Positions 11,741-22,300 of a DNA stretch of 64,000 nt are shown piece by piece. The DNA is taken from positions 18,172,139-18,236,138 of the forward strand of contig OY743168.1 of NCBI GenBank assembly GCA_963555705.1, read 5' to 3'. The stretch's first letter is position 1; each line of letters opens with the position of its first letter. This DNA comes from Ligustrum vulgare. Its lineage: Eukaryota > Streptophyta > Magnoliopsida > Lamiales > Oleaceae. Under the pieces are notes generated by a model. It searched no databases. It was not told the DNA's origin and saw only the letters and a list, made by a program, of their open reading frames with translations. The position numbers were made by a program, and so were the translations under genes.

Positions 11741-13215
11741 ATTAACAGTTAACTGAGTAAATTAAAGTTTAACTTGTTAGAGAATTCTAATTCTTACCTT
11801 AGTATGCTCTATAATGTGACCATTCTCATCTCTCAATCTGTAAAACAAACTTGAGCAGAAAAAAACCACAAGAAAAATGAGATTGCATAAATCGAATAAT
11901 ACCAAAAAAAATAAAAAGTAATAAAAAATACTTTGATTGATTGAGATTTCTCATAACCATTCCAGAGCTACATAATACAGCAAGGGGGTCTAGTACCAAA
12001 ATCACCAGAGGTAGCATTGATTAACCAACAGTGTTATTAATGCAATTCGAAATGACCAATAAATAAATGGTATTATTGATTAATTTGAAATTGAATCAAT
12101 GATACTTAAATAATATTGCACCATACTCGAAGTTCAAGTTTCCAAAAACAATCAATCTTTGTTTTAAATGTCTTAAGTTGGAAAGATGCCACAAGTTTAA
12201 ATGTTTGGATCTGGTTTAATTTTAGCATGAAAAAAAACATCACAATTATTCACATATTTCAGCGTAATGAAAAGTTGCTTTGCATATGCCCATATAGCAG
12301 CAAGTTTCAGACCAATATTACGGCCAAATTTCTTGAGAATTTCAAGTAAATTCATAAACAGCGTTTCATAAGCTAAGCATAAATGATTTTGATACTTTAA
12401 GTAAAAAAGAAAAGGACCAGACGTCGCTTGTCTTCAAGGGGTCTGTATACCAACCCTTCCTTAGCCACCTTATATCTTCATAACAATTTTTGGCTCTAAG
12501 GAATTCGCCATTGAGTAACAACAAGTAATTTATTTAAACATTTTTGGGAAAAAATGAAAGATAATGAGATCAATCACCTATTTCAAGAAGCATGCCCCCA
12601 TACAAGCTCGTAGATAATTAACTGAACAAATGAATTTATTCTATAGAACTTATGCAAGATTTCGACCCAATATCATCGAGAGTAAACAGATGAAACTAAT
12701 GTTTGTAGAAAATTACCATAATTTGAAGCAACCACCAGAACGACATCTTTCACGTCACTCTTCAATTTATGAGCATATTCTGTTACTTTTTGAGAAATTT
12801 AAACTTCGGAAAATGTCAAGATGTACAGGAATCTACAACTCTGCCTCTCGAAGCTACTGCTGGAAATCGTTTCGCAACCGGTTTCTGCAACAAGAACAAG
12901 AAATGAACAAGGGAAATGAAGATGACGAACCTCTGAGTCTTCCGGTTAAGATGCTAATCGATATAGGATTTGATCGTCGGGATTCAAGTGTGAATCAGAA
13001 AACGATTTTGTAGAGAGAGAGATATATATTTTGGAATTTGGAGAGAGATTTTTGGAGATAAGGTTTGGAGAGAGAGAGTCGGTGGTTTCCTCAAATACTA
13101 TTGCCGAACCAGATTGTAGAACCTCTAGGGATTCAGGTGTGAAATGAAAGGTTTTAGGATGAATAGTAATATTTATTGTCTCTTTTTATTATATATATAT
13201 ATATATATATATGTA
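11741..13215. other. Possible 5' part and leader of the degraded minus-strand gene
   Basis: On the minus strand 13010-13150 is rich in CTCTCTCT and free of ATG, as in a plant 5' leader. A short exon-like stretch at 11796-11838 (LRDENGHIIEHTK) is flanked by AG and GTAAGA. I could not join these into one reading frame. A run of TA dinucleotides lies at about 13190-13211. Confidence 0.3.
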
Positions 13216-15465
13216 CTAGTGTCGACTCGTTCTTTGCACGAGAAACGAGTTCTAGACGTTCTTCCGTGAATGAGATAAGATGTATCAGTAAGTGAACGTA
13301 TAATGAAAAATGTAAGCTGAGAAACCTTCCAAAAATTAAATTGAAATCTCTACACACCAATGATCTGTCAATTTAAAGCAAATCTATTTGAAAGGAAATG
13401 TTAAAGTTTGACAATTTAAAACAAATCTTAATAACTTGGCAGTGAAACCCACAATTAGGTCTCTACCATGGCGAGAAAAGAAGGGAAGAGATTCTATGCA
13501 ATCATATCTAGGCCTTCAGACACAGTCACAAACTAAACTCCCACGACGACCCATGTATCTTCAAATTTAGCCTATACAAAGCGCAATAAAAATAGAAGAC
13601 CCCATTGGTCAAACATTTGATTATTTGAAGCCCTTTTCCAAATTGCCAATTTTCTAGATTAAAAATCAAACCTACTTGCTATAAGAACTGTTCCAAACTA
13701 AAAATTAGACCATTAGTATAACAATTATTCCACACCACCAAATGCATAAAAGATAAAAAAAAAAATTATTATTGTCAAAAAAAAAATTTCAACAAGAAAG
13801 CCACTTCAGATTTCATGAACTCCCAATAACTTTCTTCATTATGTGTATAAAAAATAAAAATAAAAACTATTGGGCCTGAGTTGGTTCTCAAAGAATATAG
13901 GACAAAACAAAGATATATAATCACAATCAGCAATAGAGGGTCCAAGAGCAACAACAGAAGCCCCAGTCAATGTGGCCAAATCAACGATCTGCAAAAGATT
14001 AAAAATATGTACAGCAAAACAGAGAGTGAACCTTACATGTGGCCCGACAGTCCCAAATAGTAAACAATTGAAAAGTTGATAATTTTCGTAGCATCTATCT
14101 CGCCTTTCAGGTTCTCATTCCCTATATTGCAATACATGGACAACTGATAAAAGAATAACCCATAAACATGGTGTTTACCAAAAATAGAGATGTAAAGAAA
14201 ATGAACTAAGTATTCCTTCTCCACTCCTTGATTGCAAGCATATACCAAAGCATCTGCAAGTGTAAGTCTTCCTTCAGCATCGGTATTGTTTACCTAAATC
14301 ATGATCAAAACCTAACATGTGAAATAAACTCATCAATATTAAAGAAGGCAAGTTGAGATAGACCAAGCTTCTAAAACTGGACAATTGAATTAATTGTTTC
14401 AAGTATATCTTCAACTTAAGTGGGTTCCATAAACTTACCCATATTTTGTCAGCCAAACCTACCTCAATTTGTCTTCAATCAAACACAAAATTAGAACCCA
14501 AGCTAATCTTCTAATTTAAATACGCATACAAAATAAACATCACCATTTAACAAATATGATAAATAAAACATAGAAAGCTAGTTTAATATGTTAAACACGA
14601 GAAGAGTGTTTAAAGTTTGTTGTTAATCTAGGTTATAACACAAAGAAAATGTCTTCAAATAAATTACACAATCTCAATTCTTAAAGCTCATTATAAGAAC
14701 TTGTGGTACAGAATTCTGTAGATCACAAACAAACAAACAAATATAATACATGATGTATAGAAAATTTTGAAAGTAAAAAATTTAAAGAAAATACGAAAAC
14801 CTAACCTGGTCTGACTTTAAGTAGAGAGAGTATTTCCGATGGCTGCTTTCTGCTCGTGTCCAGCATTAAACCCTGGGGAAAATTGAATATAATCACCCTT
14901 CGTCTTCAAATAGAAGATCATTTGGAAGTTTCATAATCCAATCGCAGATGTTTTAGAACACGAGCTCCGACCGGGTGGAGAAAATCGCTAAGGTTCTAAA
15001 TGGAGAGAGCAAAATTAGGGAAAGAAATGGAATGGTTCCGATCTCCGGTGTCTGATGGGCAACCGACTGAGAAAAGGATCGTGATGATGAGAAAAGATCA
15101 AGAATTAGATTGGACAAATTCCTGTGTATGGGTTTTGGTCTTTGGTGTATTTATTTGGACGGCTTTTGTGATATTTATATGAACAGCAACAAATCGACTT
15201 CTGAGATAGATATTATGAAAAGCAACAAACCAGTTTAGGAATAGTGTGTGAAAACCTCTGTCACGTGAACAGGGAATAAATTACTGAGGATGAAGATAAG
15301 ATCGGTGAAGCAAAGCAAATAATACAGGTGGACGTAGATGAAAGGGTGTACATGTGGATGATTGTTGACTTCATAGTGTGAAATCAACATACCAAAGTTG
15401 AACAGTAAATCTAAAAAAGCAACTCTTCTATTGTAAGGGGGATATATAATATATATATGTATAGA
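13216..15465 (-). mobile_element. Non-autonomous Helitron-like element carrying an aminopeptidase fragment
   Basis: On the minus strand the element would start with TCTATAC at 15465, directly after a host A (15466). It would end with CTAG at 13219-13216, directly before a host T (13215), which is the A-T insertion rule of Helitrons. Ten bases before the CTAG is a short hairpin (CTCGT, seven-base loop, ACGAG). No Rep/helicase gene is present. The leucine aminopeptidase fragment lies inside in the same orientation. The termini are short, so the call depends on their joint occurrence. Confidence 0.5.
13928..14475 (-). pseudogene. Leucine aminopeptidase (M17) fragment
   Basis: Three pieces of the catalytic region of a plant M17 leucyl aminopeptidase lie in the correct order on the minus strand. 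Near 14463-14475 is a remnant of the KTIE exon with one inserted base. 14216-14293 encodes VNNTDAEGRLTLADALVYAC and then NQGVEK, including the metal-binding NTDAEGRL motif. 13928-13988 encodes IVDLATLTGASVVALGPSIA. The donors after the last two exons are lost (GA and AT in place of GT), and the upstream and downstream exons are absent. This is an isolated captured or duplicated fragment and cannot make an enzyme. It sits inside the Helitron-like element, which supports capture. Confidence 0.85.
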
Positions 15466-15522
15466 TAATAAAATATAATATATATAGATAGATAGAAGAG
15501 AGGATTATTATTATTATTATTA

Positions 15523-16242
15523 CTAGTATTCGCACCCCTGCGTTGCACGGAACAAAAAAAAATTATAATTATTAATTAATGAATAACTAACTAAATATAT
15601 TCAATAATTAATGAAAATGTGAGAAATATATAATAAAAATAATTAAACTTATATATTATGGGTTTACATTCTTGAATGTTACATAATTTGTTCTTGAAAT
15701 GATCCAACTAATGAATCAGTGTATTATAGAATTGATTAAACAATTTGTTAGTACCAATGCACTTATTCTCGTGTAGTGGGGAATGGGTGTCAATGCAATG
15801 GTGCTGACATAATTGATATTTAATGATCTTAAGTCAAACAAATAAATTTCATATTTTGATCGGAAAAAAAAATGATGTCAGCAGTTTTGACGGGAAAATT
15901 TGAGCCAACTATCTCGTTATTATATATATTAATTAAGATTATTGTAGATGTAAATAAATTTAAATAAATGAAAAATATAATAATATGAGAATAATAATAT
16001 GAAATCATATTATAACATTGTAAATTATTAGATAATAATAAATTAATTTAATACTAAATAAATGAAAAAATATAATAATATGAAATTTTATTATAATTTT
16101 GTAAATGGCTATATAATAAATTTAATGAATTATTTAATGTTATTAAATAAGGGGTAAGAATAAAACGGGTATATAATTAAATATATGAGGGTAAAATAAT
16201 AATTTAAAAGTTTCTCCTTCATCTACCCTTTTTAGGTGTAGA
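15523..16242 (-). mobile_element. Second short Helitron-like element
   Basis: The minus strand ends with the hairpin-like CCGTGCAACGCAGGGG, then TGCGAATACTAG (CTAG at 15526-15523) followed by a host T, a common form of plant Helitron 3' ends. A candidate 5' end, TCTACACC at 16242 preceded by A, gives a 720-bp AT-rich element without coding sequence. The 3' end is convincing; the 5' end is a guess among a few TC options. Confidence 0.42.
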
Positions 16243-17394
16243 TAAATAGATGTAGATTGTTTTCTTGGGCCTTAGGGGATAGGATGCACGTGGATATAAA
16301 TTAACATGTCCGCTCCGTTGCCAGACTGGGCAACGTTACCCTCCAATGAGAATGCGCCAAGTGTTTGATTTGGCAACGGAGCAATTTCGTATAAACTAAA
16401 TGTTGTTGACTTATGTTTTTTACTTGTGGTTGACCCCACTTGTCCTTTGAAATGCTATAAACTTGGGTTCATAATTGGAATAACGGTGACAAATAATAAT
16501 ATGATTATTAGAAAGATTTGAATGCTGAAACGAAAAATAATACAAGTTTTCATCACGCAACTCCAATTTATTGATCCTGACTCTTTTTCGATTTTAACAA
16601 TCAGTAACCAATTGATGTTTATAGGCAAGATGATCTTCACCGTTCCCCTTTGCCTCCACCACCACTTCCGATGCCATTGCTGAGCCATGGCCTACTTCGG
16701 TGCCTACTTCTACCCCAATTTCGATACCTATTTAAATCCCGCCTCCACCAACTCTATGTACATGTCCACTCGATGCTCCACCTACTCCACTACCAACACT
16801 CCCACCAGCTCCAAAGCCACCCCCATCACCTAAACCTTCACCACTGCCTCATCCGCCTCCACTTGCCCCTCCTCCAATACCACCACCTCTTGTTCCAAAT
16901 CCTCCATCATGATCAGAACCACCTCCCAAACGGACTACCTCCTCCTACTCCAAACCCACTACCGTGACCAGAACCGCCTCCAACACCACCTCCTCCAAGG
17001 CACCACCCACACCTCCTTCCGCTCCAAATCCTCCACCATGACCAGAACCACCCCCAACACCACCACCACCACCTCCTGCAACACCTCCCACACCCTCTCC
17101 TACTCAGGAGCCACCACCATGATCTGACCCACCGCTTACACCATCACCTCCTCCACCCTGTCACGGTCTTGCAAATCTTCAAGCAATCATGCGGCATTAG
17201 CGTCTCAAACTTCCACCTCCTTGCAGTTCTATGCTAAGTCAACCTTATGTTTCCGCTTTGTACCAAGAACGAACTTAGGCAAGAGTGAGAAAACAAAGAA
17301 CATAAGAGTTTAAATAAAACTCTTTTATTAAGATAAGAATATACTTACAATGCTTGAAAGCAACTCACTTCTTGTCCTTTACAAATGACCCTGA

Positions 17395-17409
17395 CTCCCT
17401 ATTTATAGG
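17395..17409 (-). promoter_or_regulatory. LTR TATA box
   Basis: CCTATAAATAGGG on the minus strand, inside the solo LTR and about 70-75 bp before its AATAAA signal. It is the likely core promoter of the former retroelement. Confidence 0.6.
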
Positions 17410-17507
17410 CAAAGTCTCAACAAATGGATGACCATAATTTACTTGATCCTATGGCCTATAATTATACTCTAGAGAATTCTAGGAAAATTTGTAAATCACA
17501 TGCCATA

Positions 17508-17520
17508 TTCTAGAATATTC
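17508..17520. promoter_or_regulatory. Heat-shock element trimer 1
   Basis: TTCTAGAATATTC is a perfect TTCnnGAAnnTTC, the three-subunit binding site of heat-shock transcription factors. It lies about 100 bp upstream of the LTR TATA box in the transcription direction. Confidence 0.6.
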
Positions 17521-17606
17521 TACAACCTACTAACAACTTATTTACATGAACAATCTAGCATCATCTAGAATATTAAGTCTAGATATATCTAGAACGTTTT
17601 GTACTT

Positions 17607-17619
17607 TTCTAGAACATTC
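17607..17619. promoter_or_regulatory. Heat-shock element trimer 2
   Basis: TTCTAGAACATTC is a second perfect TTCnnGAAnnTTC in the same LTR U3 region, about 100 bp further upstream than the first. Confidence 0.6.
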
Positions 17620-18121
17620 CATCCCAATGCAGCATGCTTACGTTTTACAACTTCTTTCAATATGAGAGACACATCTTTCAAGGCTCGACCACGGATCTTT
17701 CCTGAACGTATTAGCTTAATCAAGTCCCGCAAACATCCGTAGACATTGCATCCCACATGTTTTTGGCCTATTGATTTGCGCATGCCTTGCACAACCCTGC
17801 ATGTCTCCATGTGCATAGTTCTAGTCATGTGACGCGCGAGACGTGACAACCGCTCCCAATCCTCCACCTCCTCCAAAACGGCCACGACCCGGTCATCCCC
17901 AAGGGGGACCACGACCAAAGCGGCCACCACCGCAACCTCTCCTACTATATCCACATTCATCATTATCTCCCCACCTGGCTTTATTGAGCTTATCATCTCC
18001 CGGAGAAATTACCCTCAACCTGTAAGATAACGCCTAGAAGAAGAAACAAGAAAGAAACCTTTTTTTTTAAGGAACCCATTGCTGACAATTCTCGGTTCAC
18101 TCATCTCACTAGTAAACTAGT

Positions 18122-18131
18122 GAATTTATAG
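18122..18131 (-). promoter_or_regulatory. Probable TATA box of the glycine-rich gene
   Basis: CTATAAATTC on the minus strand about 45 bp upstream of the start codon at 18079, leaving room for a very short leader. Inferred from position only. Confidence 0.4.
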
Positions 18132-18452
18132 GCAAATTGCCCTGAAGCCATTAATCTGTACAATGTGCATGGTTATGCGACGCGTTTGAACCGATGGGAA
18201 ATCGACAAGAGTATTAAATGAGATACATTCAAAGTCAATGGGTACATGACTAGTGAGTGGTGACCCTCTCTGTATTTAAGGTTCCTAAACCCTAGCCTGT
18301 CATGCGTTTGGCTAGCTTGCGTGGCATATAGTTTTTAAAACTCTCACAAGGCCAAGCCCCCATCCAAAGTAGTATGTTATTTATCTGGACTCATTATCTT
18401 CGAAGATTTTTTAGTCGAGAAAAATAGGATAGAAATGTGATTTAAACTTTTA

Positions 18453-18627
18453 GTGCATGTTTGGTCTCAACTCTTTTTCACAAATTTTTCCTTCAATTTC
18501 ATTTTCAACCATATATTCATATGAGACTCATCATTTCCACACATTTCAATCACTTTTGAGCAACACAATCTCCCAAAAACAAAAAATTCTTCAAAAACTT
18601 GAAAAATGATTGAGTCCAAACGGACTC
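18453..18627. mobile_element. Tourist-like MITE
   Basis: The ends GTGCATGTTTGGTCTCAA and TTGAGTCCAAACGGACTC are inverted copies, flanked on both sides by TTA. This fits PIF/Harbinger-type MITEs with 3-bp TTA/TAA targets. It has no coding capacity. Confidence 0.7.
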
Positions 18628-19143
18628 TTAGTAGCAAATAAAGTCAATGACCATACAAAAATTCAAGTTTTAGCCAAATAAGATATAAGGTCATATTATT
18701 TGAATACACAATGGCACCGTGTGTCACCCTCTCACATAGGGTGTGGGGCCGCTAATTAATACATAAGGTCTCACACACCCCATGTGAGGAAGGTGACACA
18801 TAAGAAAGTAAACTTGGGTGTTCAAATAGTATTATTCTAAAAAATATATGCAAAAGAGCCTTGACATCAAGCTTTAATGCTGTATACTCTGCTTTCCTCA
18901 AATTGATAGATCTTGGATTAGATATAGTTGAATCAACAAAGGATGGGACACGGCACACTGCATTCTCTTTAAAAACTAATAAAAATTAAACCTAACAGGT
19001 CCATGTTTTTTAGTACATTCTATAAGCTGCCATACAAAAATATTAAGATTTCGAAGTATCAAAGCAACAAACCACAAAAAGAAAGAAAGAAAATCAGTCA
19101 ATGTTTGACCTACTGTTTACACTAACATTGGACTTTAACATAA

Positions 19144-19311
19144 CACAGTTTAGAGTGTTGGAATGTGAAGACATTAGCGGTGAGAAATGAGCTTCTTTTT
19201 GTGAAGGAAAATGGATACCAGATTGCTATGGTGAAATATGATTCCCTTCGGCTGACACAAAGTTTGAATGTGGAGATCATCCGAGCTGGGACATTATACC
19301 ATGTCATTTAA
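19144..19311 (+). other. Unidentified exon-like open stretch
   Basis: A 55-codon plus-strand stretch between stops contains a well-formed peptide (VKTLAVRNELLFVKENGYQI, then AMVKYDSLRLTQSLNVEIIR) and runs into the last exon of CAP-H on the opposite strand by eight bases. I do not recognise the family and see no start or splice partners. It may be an exon remnant or chance sequence. Confidence 0.22.
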
Positions 19312-22300
19312 GTTGTATGGTGAGATCATCCAAGCTGGGGCAGCCATGAATTGACAAGCTGTGCTCATTAGCTAGATGCAATAGACATATGAAGCACAAA
19401 TGTGGAGATATGTCGTTAACTGATGCTGCGTTGCCCTCATCTGGGAAACTGGCCAGGGCTTTCCTGAAAGACACTGTTTCTTCCTGCAATATAAATAACA
19501 AATAACTGTCCATAATTAGACCTTTAACTTGTACTATAATGGTACTAGTATAATAGCAGGCGCAGCCTACTCGCACCCTCACACCTATAAACAACTCACA
19601 CGTAAACCAATGGTGCAAGGGGAAGAGAGTGGGGGACAGCATAGGGGCAACGACTGGATACACTTTTGAGAAATAAATAGAGGCTGTGATAAAAGAGTTA
19701 ATTTATCAAATGCCATTACTAAATATTTTTTTAACTTACAATATATAAGCAACAAACACGTTCTAGTCCGACTATAAACTCATCTCCAACCAGTGACAGA
19801 TTACTTAAGCTTTTAGACTTCCACGATGGGTTTCCACCAATGAATTTTTGTTGTTGTTGTTACATTTTCATTCCAAAGCTTTTTCGTTACATTTCCATGT
19901 TTTAAAATTTACAACTTTATCCCTAAACAATCCACCATGCTATATATGTCTTTCTCTGTAGTATTATTCGCGTGGGAATACCCGATTCATAACTGAACAG
20001 TAGAATATGCGTTTTAAAATGAGAAATAACTTCGAAATACATCCAAAATCCATAACAACTGCCTTGCTGTGAGATGCTTGCTATATCTAGGTAAGCATTG
20101 TATGGAGTAAGCAAACATTCTCTTCGATTATTAATAACTTAACTTGCACAGTTGAAATTTTCATAAACAAGTTTGATATGGAATGAACTGATGAAAGATA
20201 CTACAAAGTAAGAATTTCAGTAGAACGCAAAGCTGAATTTTGTTCAAAGTTCATCTATTTATTTATATTTACAATTGTTAATGAAAATATTGATAATGAC
20301 TTGTTGCAGTAAATAATGCTCTAAAGTTTGGCTATGATAAACAAGAATCTTGTGAATTTATTATTTGCATTTGAAACATTTTATCTTTGGTCCGCTTCTC
20401 TTGGATGGTGCAGTCACTTTTGGTAGGTGAATACTCAAGACGATTTATGTTTGGACCATCAAATGAGATATAATCTTTCACTGAACATTTTTATTTGCTT
20501 AAATTTTGTTGGAAAGATTAATTCTACAATTAAGCGTACATAAGAGCATCTCCAAGGGTTTGGATCAAATTTGGTCCGGACTTTGCCCCAAATTTGGTCC
20601 AAACCCTTTTTCTTCTCCAAGTTTTTATTATTTTTTCTTATTATTATTTTCAATTCTACAAATTACTTATATATTTATTATCTATTTAGTTGGTTTAATT
20701 TTATTTTAAATTAGTAGTTAAAAATTTGAAGGTACGTAATAAAATGTCATTATTATGAACTTAAAATAATAAATTATTAAATTATTCATCTCGAACAACT
20801 ATATTAAAAGCTTCTCTTCGAAAACAAAAGAAGACATGTCTTCGAAAGCAAACACCACAATCGATGGACTAAAAAACGTCGTCTTGATTTTCAGGATTAG
20901 CAAATTGCTTCCACAAATGCTCAATTAAGACATCTCGAAGTGCATAGTGGGTATCGATTTTCTTGATTCAGAAACTAAATTTCAATCCTTCCAATTACAA
21001 CTATTCGAACTAAATTGTTGCTAGTATTAATTGTAACATTATCATATGCGAAAATAACAACAATGATAAGAATAATAATAATTAAAATACAAAAAAAAAA
21101 AAACAACAAAGAAAATAATAATAATAGTAGTAATAGTATTATAGTAGTAGTAGGTTAATTAAATAGATAAAATGAAATTTACAAAAACAAAAAATGGTTT
21201 TTTCGTGAATAAATAAATGGCATTTTGGTAATAAAATCTTTATCCCAAATTTGGGATAGCACTATTCATTATCCCAATTTTGGGATAGGATATGGGGTCT
21301 TGTTGGAGAGAAAAAAGATCAAATTTGGGATAAAACACCCTTGGAGATAGTCAAAGATATTCCATATTTGATATTTTTATTGAAGAATTCTCTACTTGGA
21401 GACAATCCCATACTCATAGTATAAGATTGGTCTTACCTAGGTCCTCAGTGTGATAGCATGACTTTCCCACATAGAATAGGAATTATCTTTTGCTATCCCA
21501 CTATAATAGGAATGATGTGAATCTCACATGAAAACAACCAAAAACCTCTTTCTTGTGCACCACTGCACCTATATATTGAAGTCTCTCTATTATCTCAACT
21601 TGACTGGCAGATAAAGGGCAAGAATTTACATCTTTCCCATAGTCCTGCTTAGTATAAATTCTAGGAATATAAGATGTGTAGGAAGAAAGTCATGTAATTC
21701 TACACGAAATTATGGAGTGGAAAGTGGACGTGGCTTGAGAATGAACCGCCACAAAAATGTGCAACATATGCGTATTTCCGATTTCCTCTTTATTTAAATT
21801 GATCTCAGATTTTCGGATTAGGTCATTTATCCTTAACAAATTTTATATTCAAGATGTCACTATGTAAAATGCATCTTACTTCCTAACAAATATATCTAAT
21901 GTACTTCGCAAAATCCTTACGACAGATTTTGCTAGGGGCGGTGAAATCTAAAATTTTATGGACAATTCAATTCCCAAGATACGAATTTCAGCATTCACTT
22001 ATACACTGCTTTTCGTATATTTCCCATATATTTAATATGTTTGGGAAACAAGCTACCCAGACGCCAAATCCATGAGAAGAATAAAATGTAATAAACGAAT
22101 TCATAGGATTGTACTATTCCGTGATGTATTATCTAAAAGACTAAAACCTAAAACTATAGTGCTTATTCAGTTATTTATTCAAAGCAGCACATAGGTTTCT
22201 CTACCATGTTATCTTGTTAATAACCAACTCATCTTAACTTCAAGTTGTTACACATCAAAGAAGTTTGCTATTATGTATTCAACATGAGTCATTTAATAGA

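Larger units (their letters stand above)
17159..17848 (-). mobile_element. Solo LTR inserted in the glycine-rich gene
   Basis: 690 bp bounded by a perfect 7-bp inverted end, TGTCACG and CGTGACA, so it has TG...CA LTR termini. On the minus strand it has U3, then a TATA box (CCTATAAATAGGG, 17395-17409), then AATAAAA near 17320-17331, the order expected of an LTR promoter and polyadenylation region. The flanks are ACCC and ACCG, possibly a target duplication with one change. No internal retroelement sequence remains. U3 is rich in TCTAGA words and holds two perfect heat-shock-element trimers. Confidence 0.78.
16640..18079 (-). pseudogene. Secreted glycine-rich protein, broken by an LTR
   Basis: The minus-strand ATG at 18079 starts MGSLKKKVSFLFLLLGVILQ, a typical signal peptide. 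One or two bases later the frame shifts to SPGDDKLNKARWGDNDECGY, then GCGGGRFGRGPPWG. A 690-bp LTR (17159-17848) then interrupts the gene. On the other side lies a long glycine repeat region (GGGSGHGGGFGAEGGVGG and similar; 16740-17158) with several stops and frame changes, including a stop after the first GSDHGGGS. The intact ancestor was probably a cell-wall or apoplastic glycine-rich protein. The plus-strand proline-rich reading of the same DNA is an antisense artefact. The exact 3' end is uncertain. Confidence 0.75.

Noticed and set aside
12630..13013. 127-codon plus-strand frame
   Set aside because: No domain; the opposite strand there looks like a leader of a degraded gene.
16650..17127. 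Plus-strand proline- and histidine-rich open frames
   Set aside because: They are antisense readings of the glycine repeats of the minus-strand gene.
17589..17996. 135-codon minus-strand frame
   Set aside because: It runs from the glycine-rich exon straight through the LTR junction at 17848; the fusion is an accident of insertion.
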